From Blattamonas nauphoetae (Eukaryota; Preaxostyla; Oxymonadida): a stretch of 31,982 nt of DNA. The notes below the pieces were generated by a model that saw only the letters and a list, made by a program, of their open reading frames with translations, searched no databases and was not told the DNA's origin. This document shows, one piece after another, positions 9,059 through 17,200 of this stretch. The stretch lies in assembly GCA_033064195.1 (NCBI GenBank), contig JARBJD010000574.1, positions 1 through 31,982 on the forward strand, given 5' to 3'. The translations under genes were made by a program, and so were the position numbers. Position 1 is the first letter of the stretch. Every line of letters begins with the position of its first letter.

Positions 9059-10917
9059 TCAATTTGGAATAATTCCTAAATCTTTGTGTAGTGCTTTCAA
9101 TGTATGATTTGGACAATACTCAACTTTTGGTTCACCATTGCTGTATCGTAATACCCACCACGTTGTTGCAGTTGTCGCTAGAATCGGTGCTGGAGGATGT
9201 GTAAATGTTGTCATATCACCACCACTTTGACTTGGGTCGTAAACATTATAGTATGTGTCAAGATTCCCTTGATATATTGGTTGAGATCTCAATGTGACTG
9301 CAGCATTCACACCTCTGGAACTGATTGAATCATTACAGTTCGTTGGACATCCACTTCGTTGTGTGGAGAAGCACAAAGGAAGTCAGTGTTGTCACGAATC
9401 GGTCGCACTCTTGTCATTGTTTCACCTGGATAATTCTTATCACCGGAGAGTTTCTCTTGAACGAGAGAATCTGTAAGTGATCGCTCCAAATCATCTGGAA
9501 CAGTTAGATAAGAATCAAGGTTGAGAGTTGACAATGCGAACTGGTAGAAACGAGCTCCAATAGTTGTGGTTGGTTGTTCTGGATAGTACTTGTTGAGTAG
9601 ATTCACTTGGATATTCTTCTGCATTGGATTGTGGAAACAAGTGATTTCATTATCGTAGTGACGGAAGAGAAGCATAATATCCTTGGCATTCACAAGTACC
9701 ATCTGTTGAGTACAGTCAATTCCTGTTGCCGTTGGTGTCTTTTGAAATGGATAGAATGAGATCTTTTCTGCTGGAATTGTTCCTGGTCGATTCTGATACA
9801 TCTGCTTCAGATTCTCTTTCGCACTGTCATTAATATTGTATCCAGAACTCATGCAATACACATCATCAATTTGATAATCAAGAATGTTCAATGATATATA
9901 TTGATCCACGTATACAGGTTCTGATGTCAAGGTAGTTGAACCAAAACTATCTTTTATTACCGATGGTTGCTGAAATGATTGACCGATTTGAACGAAGTTC
10001 TTGGTGCATGAGGTTACGAGATTGTTCAGAAAAAAGGGACGGTGTTGAATAGTACTTTGAATTGCTCCTTTTATGTTTGGTGCATCTGCGGTTCCAACTA
10101 CGAGTGATGATAGTGTATTTTTCAAAGTCAGTTCAGGATTCACAGGGCAGCAGACAAAAGCATCCTCATTGATGTACACACTCAATTTCAAATCACCGAA
10201 TTGACATCGTGGATAGTCAGTCATACCTGAGAAAATGAGAAGATCTTCAAGGTTAATTGACACACGGATTGGCACATCAATAGTATCTTGAAACACTCCT
10301 GTTCCAGATGTTGTTGTGAAGTCTGATAGTGGAATATAAACACCAGCGACTGATTCGTCATGATTCCAGGCATTTTGCCAAGGTGTGTGACAATGTTTTC
10401 GATTCTCTAATTCACTCTTTGGTTATATCATGTTGTATATGTGAGACTCCATTGAGACATCATTGTTTGTTGTGCTTATGATTCTCTGATTGTTGTGAAG
10501 AACTGTAAGACTCCGAAGATGGATGCTGAATGCTTGAGTCCAACGAACATGAATATTCTCTCATTCATCAAAATCCAATTTTTCCAGTTTCCCATTGCCA
10601 ATTGTTGAGTTTCAATGTTGCTGTCATTGTGAAGTAATGAAGGAATCATCAATTTGACAAATATCCTGATTACCAGTCAGTGGAATGATGATCTCTTGTC
10701 CTTTGTAGAATCGTGCATTCTCTGATGGTTTCAATTCTTGGATGGATGTACTGTGAGCTCCATCATTCATCAGGTAATTAATGTGATGTTCGGACATCAG
10801 TTGTTGTTGTATTTGACCCATGTCATCTCTTGTGTATTCTATCCTTCCAGTGGTGTTTCCAGTCAATGATGATGCTCCAGTTCTTTTGTTTGTCAGATGT
10901 GTTAAATGTGAGTTCAT
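9059..10917 (-). mobile_element. virus-like element part: capsid-type structural block, copy B
   Basis: About 1.86 kb, equivalent to roughly 600 residues, the usual size of a double-jelly-roll capsid protein. The start region has SIQELKPSE and G-Q-E-I-I-I-P-L with I-D-D-S-F; the end region has R-S-Q-P-I-Y-Q-G-N-L-D. Both are shared with copy A. The longest open part, 9307-10296, is rich in beta-type residues, N, T and Y. Capsid identity is inferred from size, layout and partner genes. The block is broken but better kept than copy A. Confidence 0.5.
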
Positions 10918-11248
10918 TTTATCAAAATAAAAACATAATTGTTTCTTTCATTTACTTTTCTTTTTGGTTTCTTCGCTTTTGGTTTCAGCTTTTCTTCCAG
11001 TCTCAGTATTTTACCTCTGAGTTTGTTCGCAACTGCTGAGTTTCCTTCATTCATTGCTTGCTCATATTGTGCCATCTTTTCTGTATGGATTTGCTGATCG
11101 GACTTCACATCTGGAATCATTTCAATTCCTGTCTGTGCTACCTTAGAAATCAGTGGTCCAACGAAGGGAATGAGATTCAGAAATGGAGCTCCAACTCTGA
11201 GTATATTTTGCCAACTGCTGCTAATTTTGATAACCAACCTGGTGCCAT
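10914..11248 (-). mobile_element. virus-like element part: small protein with hydrophobic N-half and basic C-tail
   Basis: A protein-like stretch of about 110 codons that nearly abuts copy B. The N-terminal half has a hydrophobic G/P/L/I/V-rich segment (FLNLIPFVGPLISKV). The middle is helical with E and Q, and the C-terminus is strongly basic (K, R, P). Small proteins of this build are found among minor virion proteins of double-jelly-roll viruses; that is a comparison of style, not a family match. Confidence 0.45.
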
Positions 11249-11250
11249 TT

Positions 11251-11440
11251 TTAATAAAAATAAAAATATTCGAATACTAGTGAATTATTATCAGACCTTT
11301 GAGACTGATCTCATCGATCTCAGCTTTTTGATCTCAGAAAATAACTAGTGTTCAAATTCTCATAAAACTCGAAATAACGAAGTAAAAGACCCACTATCCG
11401 TGTTGTTTTTGTTTAGAAGTACTTTCATTGAAATCTCGAG
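11251..11440. other. short spacer with small repeats
   Basis: No gene. ACTAGTG occurs at 11276-11282 and 11344-11350, and GATCTCA three times between them (11307, 11316, 11330). This may mark the right limit of the virus-like element but is not proof of a terminus. Confidence 0.4.
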
Positions 11441-11533
11441 ATGAATCGTCCCACAATAATTCTTCTTCCCGATCCGATTGAAGAACTGGATGAATCACGC
11501 TTGTTTATCGAAAAATTATTAATTCCACCGTGA
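11441..11533 (+). CDS. candidate first exon of a host gene
   Basis: An ATG-initiated frame of 30 codons starting MNRPTIILLPDPIEELDESR, strongly protein-like, ends at TGA 11531-11533. A GT at 11530 and a TTCTCTCTTAG at about 11565-11575 could bound a very short intron, after which the frame would continue with sequence like VIYSAGLHSLF. The donor is weak, so splicing is speculative. It is placed here because the downstream plus-strand pieces to 14278 look like the same gene. No family recognised. Confidence 0.4.
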   Translation: MNRPTIILLPDPIEELDESRLFIEKLLIPP

Positions 11534-11882
11534 TGGATCTCATATACCATTTCTTGACGATTATTTCTCTCTTAGAGTGATTTATTCAGCAGGTTTACAT
11601 TCGTTGTTCAATTGTTTATTAGTCTTCGAGATTTCTTTTCATTATATCCTTTTCTTCTATATTTCAACATTCTTATTCCATTTCTCTTTTCATTTCCTTT
11701 TATTTCCTTATCTTTCAAATTCTCCTTCGTTCAAGTCTGGAAACGAAATCTCTGGCCTAACTGGATGTTTCTCTTCACGGTTTGTTTGCCTGTTTCCTTC
11801 CTCCGAACTCTTTTGACTTTATTCTTTTATTTTCTTTCTCATCGATTGTTTTATTTTCTTATCTTTAGGATTGTCATTCTGA
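11534..11882 (+). other. T-rich stretch, probable intron material
   Basis: Strongly T-rich on the plus strand and rich in TTTC. It ends in TTTCTTATCTTTAG near 11870, a good 3' splice-site context just before the next coding-like piece. The F/S/L-rich open frames here reflect composition. Confidence 0.4.
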
Positions 11883-12431
11883 ACAAAACTGGATACTCGC
11901 TGTCTGGCATGTCACGCTGTTTTCTCTGACCGCTTGGTGCAGTGGCTGAATATGATGTTCGAAATTCCGAATCTGGTGTCTGTTCTCTTCCACGACTCGT
12001 ATCTGTCGCTCCACTCTGTCTCCGCGTCGCTTCTGTTCAAGGTCCGGAAATTGTTCACACTGAAGAACCAGTCTCTACAGACCCTCCTGACTGAATGTGT
12101 GCTCTCCTTTTCTGAACAATCGCACATTTCATTTATCGTTTCCAACAGTCCTCGCTCTTCTTTCTTTTCGTTGCTGATTCTGCTCTACCATACCCACATC
12201 AGGCAGCATTTGGGATGTGCAGTGGATCTGTCTCAACATGTCCAGCAAGTGACGCTCCATGACATGCCGAGCCGAAGACGGGTGTCGAAGATGAGCGAAG
12301 AACTGTCAAAACAGGATGGTCCCAAAGTCGTGATATCGGACAAATTGACGAAGAAAACATCTCAGAAGACGGAGAGTGCAAACGACACTCGTTTTAGTGA
12401 CAAGCAGGACATTTAGAGTGAGGAACTGATC
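11883..12431 (+). CDS. unidentified host coding region (part of the 11441-14278 gene)
   Basis: Open from 11883 with the first in-frame ATG at 11952. The first two thirds are hydrophobic/helical (LVSVLFHDSYLSLHSVSAS, LLTECVLSFSEQSHISF) and the last third is charged and K/S/T-rich. A TAG at 12414-12416 interrupts the frame, but the same frame continues with equally protein-like SEELIK up to a possible splice donor (CAA|GTTTGTG) at about 12432. The alpha-helical character could suit an ARM/HEAT-like or scaffold protein, but no family is recognised. Confidence 0.45.
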
Positions 12432-12549
12432 AAGTTTGTGTTGCAAACCTTCTTGTCTTCTATTGACCCTATTCGGTCTCTCTCGACTTTTCATCGTTTT
12501 TGCCTTCAATTTGTAGCTTTTCATCTTGAATTCACACTCATTTTCACAG
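12432..12549 (+). other. candidate intron (118 bp)
   Basis: Begins GTTTGTG and ends in a pyrimidine-rich CTCATTTTCACAG at 12537-12549. The sequence between is T/C-rich. The frame after it (DQLRMSDVEFGRLV) looks coding. The phase with the upstream frame is uncertain. Confidence 0.35.
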
Positions 12550-12976
12550 GACCAGCTTCGGATGAGCGATGTTGAATTTGGGCGATTAGTGGCGGTCTTG
12601 TGCATTCCCGCCCGAAAACGACGCTGAATGGGAAAGAACAGACTTACTATCGGAAAAGCGTGAGATTGGAGTGAAGTTGGAAATGGAGAACGAGCGATGG
12701 TTGGAACGAACAAATCGAAGCGATTTGGAGCACACAGAAACATCACCCGACTCGATTTCGTCGGATTCGCATCATTCTCCACTCTTGACACCACCTCACT
12801 CACAACACTTGGCTGTCCCAGACTCACCCTCCCCACCATCCTCCCACCACTCTATCACCGACTTCCGCTCTCCTCTGCCGCAAACCATCGACTCTTCACA
12901 TTTCGATTCTCCTCCACCTCGCCTCTTCCACTCTCATCCGCACTTCACCTCCTTCTCCTTCCCAACACAAGTCTGA
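12550..12976 (+). CDS. unidentified host coding region, charged then P/S/H-rich
   Basis: Begins after the candidate splice acceptor with DQLRMSDVEFGRLVAV. Near 12600 the protein-like frame changes, continuing as a charged helical stretch (ENDAEWERTDLLSEKREIG, then ENERWLERTN) and a low-complexity S/P/H-rich tail to TGA 12974-12976. The frame change is either an indel in a decaying gene or an assembly error. No family recognised. Confidence 0.4.
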
Positions 12977-13063
12977 ATCGTCATCACGCATCTTCCAACC
13001 GTGACAAGACAGATCGTGTGACATCGTGCAGACACTCACCACAATCTCGGAATTTGGATCAAA

Positions 13064-13316
13064 ATGAAAGAAGAGATACGAGGAGAGCTCCGACTCACTT
13101 GGAAGCACACGAGGCTCGTCGATTGTTTTGAAGAAGAAGAGAGACATCTCGCGTGGCTGAACAAGAAAGCAGTTTAGAAGACTCAAGTCGACACAGCCAA
13201 GATGAACAAGACGGACCTGGAGACCGACGAAGAGACAAGTCAACAAAAGCAATGACCAAAGCAAGATCGAAGAGGGCGACGAGATGGATGACAAATATGT
13301 GCATCGTCGACAGCCC
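13064..13316 (+). CDS. unidentified host coding region, charged coiled-coil-like
   Basis: From the ATG at 13064 the frame gives a K/E/R-rich helix (EEIRGELRLTWKHTR, then EEEERHLAWLNKK), meets TAG at 13175-13177, and carries on in frame with TQVDTAKMNKTDLETDEETS to a TGA after about 80 codons. A second frame then looks protein-like (IEEGDEMDDKYVHRRQ) to about 13316. The switch lies at an A-run, a typical spot for an indel. This resembles a charged linker of a larger protein. Confidence 0.4.
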
Positions 13317-13339
13317 TAACTAGGATCTGTGTAACGACT

Positions 13340-14278
13340 GATCATTCGGTGAGGAGATTGGGAGGAGAGAAGGGACGAGGTGGGTTGGAGGGAGGATGAA
13401 AGAAGAAGGTGGATGAAGAGATGGAGAAAGGAAGAAGAACGGAAAGTGAGAAGGCGAGTTGAGTGGGAGCTGTTTTGCGAGAAGAGGAGGCAATTTGATC
13501 TCCCGAAGCGATTGGCTTGAAGTCAGCATCAGGTCGAAGCTGGCTATTCCAGTCACCATCCCCATTCACCTTTGAGGCCAAAGCAGTCTCTCTGAAAGGC
13601 CAGTTTCAGTCGTCTCTTCAGCCGTTCGTGTGTCCTCCTCACTACCAGCTCTCTCTTCACCGTGTCTGACGAAGCCTCTCTCTTTGTGGTTTTCTTCCAC
13701 CAACTCGATTCCTCAATCACGGAGCTTCTCATCAATATCAGTTCGGAGGGTGTGGTCGAAATCTCGCTTTGTGCCTTCACATCAGATGGAGGAATCAATA
13801 TGGCCTTCGCCGATCATTCGGGTTTCGAATTCGATGGAGGATCTGTCAAACTATTACTCGCCCGTGATTTAAATTCTGTTCTCATCGCTAACGTCGCAAC
13901 GACTGGCGATGGAGCCGTCTGAGTGCCGAAATGCGTTTGTTGAACTGACAAAGCGCATTTCTTCGAGTGTCACACAATCAACGTCAATCGGATGCTCGCT
14001 ACGCTCTGCTCAGCGGAGACCAGAGGCGGTGACTACTTCATCCCTCGCTCGATCAAAATAGCGATCTCAACCTTCAACCGACTCTGATCGAGTGTTCTGC
14101 CAAACTCGGTGGCTGAATGTTTCTCGACGTGTCTCGCTTTTCCTCACTGACCCTGACTCATCCCGGATATGTCGACCTACTCTCAATCAACATCCCTGCA
14201 ACCATGTCCTCGAACTTTTGTCGCTGTGAAAACAAAGTTCAAAAACTCAGGAAAGTGGAGAGCGAAGACAGAAATTGA
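13340..14278 (+). CDS. unidentified host coding region, C-terminal part, running into the satellite
   Basis: Protein-like pieces follow one another in changing frames: a basic helical stretch (RWRKEEERKVRRRVEWELF, about 13395-13500), then SGRSWLFQSPSPFTFEAKAV at about 13530, then 13600-13920 with codon usage rich in ATC, GTC, TTC and GCC. Shorter pieces (GGDYFIPRSIKIAISTF near 14030; LDVSRFSSLTLTHPGYVDLL near 14120) lead to TMSSNF and onward into the first satellite unit, ending at TGA 14276-14278. The mix of beta-type residues suggests a globular C-terminal domain; the family is unknown. At least three frame changes and a TGA at about 14112 make it a pseudogene or an error-rich assembly. Confidence 0.45.
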
Positions 14279-17200
14279 AAATGTAAGTCGCAGAATTGAA
14301 CAAAAGTGATTGAAATTCAAAAAGTTCTCGGAGTTATTCCTGAATGTGAGTTCGACTAGGAAAAAGAAAAGAAAGTTGTGCAAAATGTGAGTGTGTCAGG
14401 TGAGAGGTCCTTTGTTCGCACTTTCAGTGCTCACGTCAGGGTTGTTGGTTGTTGGTTTTGGACCCAAGGGGGTATCACGTCAACTTTTGAAAAATGTTTG
14501 AAAACAAAGTTCAAAAACTCAGGAAAGTGGAGAGCGAAGACAGAAATTGAAAATGTAAGTCGCAGAATTGAACAAAAAGTGATTGAAATTCAAAAAGTTC
14601 TCGGAGTTATTCCTGAATGTGAGTTCGACTAGGAAAAGAAAAGAAAGTTGTGCAAAATGTGAGTGTGTCAGGTGAGAGGTCCTTTGTTCGCACTTTCAGT
14701 GCTCACGTCAGGGTTGTTGGTTGTTGGTTTTGGACCCAAGGGGGTATCACGTCAACTTTTGAAAAATGTTTGAAAACAAAGTTCAAAAACTCAGGAAAGT
14801 GGAGAGCGAAGACAGAAATTGAAAATGTAAGTCGCAGAATTGAACAAAAAGTGATTGAAATTCAAAAAGTTCTCGGAGTTATTCCTGAATGTGAGTTCGA
14901 CTAGGAAAAGAAAAAGTTGTGCAAAATGTGAGTGTGTCAGGTGAGAGGTCCTTTGTTCGCACTTTCAGTGCTCACGTCAGGGTTGTTGGTTGTTGGTTTT
15001 GGACCCAAGGGGTATCACGTCAACTTTTGAAAAATGTTTGAAAACAAAGTTCAAAAAACTCAGGAAAGTGGAGAGCGAAGACAGAAATTGAAAATGTAAG
15101 TCGCAGAATTGAACAAAAGTGATTGAAATTCAAAAAGTTCTCGGAGTTATTCCTGAATGTGAGTTCGACTAGGAAAAAGAAAAGAAAGTTGTGCAAAATG
15201 TGAGTGTGTCAGGTGAGAGGTCCTTTGTTCGCACTTTCAGTGCTCACGTCAGGGTTGTTGGTTGTTGGTTTTTGGACCCCAAGGGGGTATCACGTCAACT
15301 TTTGAAAAATGTTTGAAAACAAAGTTCAAAAACTCAGGAAAGTGGAGAGCGAAGACAGAAATTGAAAATGTAAGTCGCAGAATTGAACAAAAAGTGATTG
15401 AAATTCAAAAAGTTCTCGGAGTTATTCCTGAATGTGAGTTCGACTAGGAAAAGAAAAGAAAAGTTGTGCAAAATGTGAGTGTGTCAGGTGAGAGGTCCTT
15501 TGTTCGCACTTTCAGTGCTCACGTCAGGGTTGTTGGTTGTTGGTTTTGGACCCAAGGGGGTATCACGTCAACTTTTGAAAAATGTTTGAAAACAAAGTTC
15601 AAAAAACTCAGGAAAGTGGAGAGCGAAGACAGAAATTGAAAATGTAAGTCGCAGAATTGAACAAAAGTGATTGAAATTCAAAAAGTTCTCGGAGTTATTC
15701 CTGAATGTGAGTTCGACTAGGAAAAGAAAAGAAAGTTGTGCAAAATGTGAGTGTGTCAGGTGAGAGGTCCTTTGTTCGCACTTTCAGTGCTCACGTCAGG
15801 GTTGTTGGTTGTTGGTTTTTGGACCCAAGGGGGTATCACGTCAACTTTTTGAAAAATGTTTGAAAACAAAGTTCAAAAAAACTCAGGAAAGTGGAGAGCG
15901 AAGACAGAAATTGAAAATGTAAGTCGCAGAATTGAACAAAAGTGATTGAAATTCAAAAAGTTCTCGGAGTTATTCCTGAATGTGAGTTCGACTAGGAAAA
16001 GAAAAGAAAGTTGTGCAAAATGTGAGTGTGTCAGGTGAGAGGTCCTTTGTTCGCACTTTCAGTGCTCACGTCAGGGTTGTTGGTTGTTGGTTTTTGGACC
16101 CCAAGGGGGGTATCACGTCAACTTTTGAAAAATGTTTGAAAACAAAGTTCAAAAACTCAGGAAAGTGGAGAGCGAAGACAGAAATTGAAAATGTAAGTCG
16201 CAGAATTGAACAAAAGTGATTGAAATTCAAAAAGTTCTCGGAGTTATTCCTGAATGTGAGTTCGACTAGGAAAAAGAAAAGAAAGTTGTGCAAAATGTGA
16301 GTGTGTCAGGTGAGAGGTCCTTTGTTCGCACTTTCAGTGCTCACGTCAGGGTTGTTGGTTGTTGGTTTTGGACCCAAGGGGGTATCACGTCAACTTTTGA
16401 AAAATGTTTGAAAACAAAGTTCAAAAACTCAGGAAAGTGGAGAGCGAAGACAGAAATTGAAAATGTAAGTCGCAGAATTGAACAAAAGTGATTGAAATTC
16501 AAAAAGTTCTCGGAGGTTATTCCTGAATGTGAGTTCGACTAGGAAAAGAAAAGAAAGTTGTGCAAAATGTGAGTGTGTCAGGTGAGAGGTCCTTTGTTCG
16601 CACTTTCAGTGCTCACGTCAGGGTTGTTGGTTGTTGGTTTTTGGACCCCAAGGGGGGTATCACGTCAACTTTTGAAAAATGTTTGAAAACAAAGTTCAAA
16701 AACTCAGGAAAGTGGAGAGCGAAGACAGAAATTGAAAATGTAAGTCGCAGAATTGAACAAAAGTGATTGAAATTCAAAAAGTTCTCGGGAGTTATTCCTG
16801 AATGTGAGTTCGACTAGGAAAAAGAAAAGAAAGTTGTGCAAAATGTGAGTGTGTCAGGTGAGAGGTCCTTTGTTCGCACTTTCAGTGCTCACGTCAGGGT
16901 TGTTGGTTGTTGGTTTTTGGACCCAAGGGGGGTATCACGTCAACTTTTTGAAAAATGTTTGAAAACAAAGTTCAAAAAAACTCAGGAAAGTGGAGAGCGA
17001 AGACAGAAATTGAAAATGTAAGTCGCAGAATTGAACAAAAGTGATTGAAATTCAAAAAGTTCTCGGAGTTATTCCTGAATGTGAGTTCGACTAGGAAAAG
17101 AAAAGAAAAGTTGTGCAAAATGTGAGTGTGTCAGGTGAGAGGTCCTTTGTTCGCACTTTCAGTGCTCACGTCAGGGTTGTTGGTTGTTGGTTTTTGGACC

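Larger units (their letters stand above)
5860..11250. mobile_element. broken virus-like element, structural-gene module (Polinton-like or related capsid-bearing element)
   Basis: A block of about 5.4 kb with A/T-rich gaps between compact genes. One gene runs on the plus strand at the left and the rest run on the minus strand, converging near 6870-6884. Parts: a peptidase-S74-like chaperone part, a small unknown part, two tandem paralogous blocks of about 1.8 kb that look like capsid-type genes, and a small hydrophobic/basic part. Assignment to Polinton-like elements rests on this layout and gene sizes, not on a diagnostic enzyme. No DNA polymerase, integrase, protease or ATPase was recognised. 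The element is broken (several breaks in total) but its parts remain easy to recognise, so it is probably not very old. No terminal repeats were found. A remnant of another small DNA virus is the main alternative. Confidence 0.55.

Noticed and set aside
5860-11250. Bacteriophage contamination, suggested by the S74 domain
   Set aside because: The flanks are continuous with eukaryotic repeats, gene spacing and A/T-rich leaders are unlike phage operons, and the S74 family also occurs in eukaryotic viruses.
12697-13131. Plus-strand 144-codon S/T/R-rich frame as a separate gene
   Set aside because: It overlaps the better coding-like frame beginning ENDAEWERTDLL and looks like its shifted shadow.
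13870-14229. Frame spanning 13630-14229 with TAA at 13870 and TAG at 14059 as further support for a UAR code
   Set aside because: For most of its length another frame has the better codon usage, so these two TAR codons are probably out of frame and were not counted.
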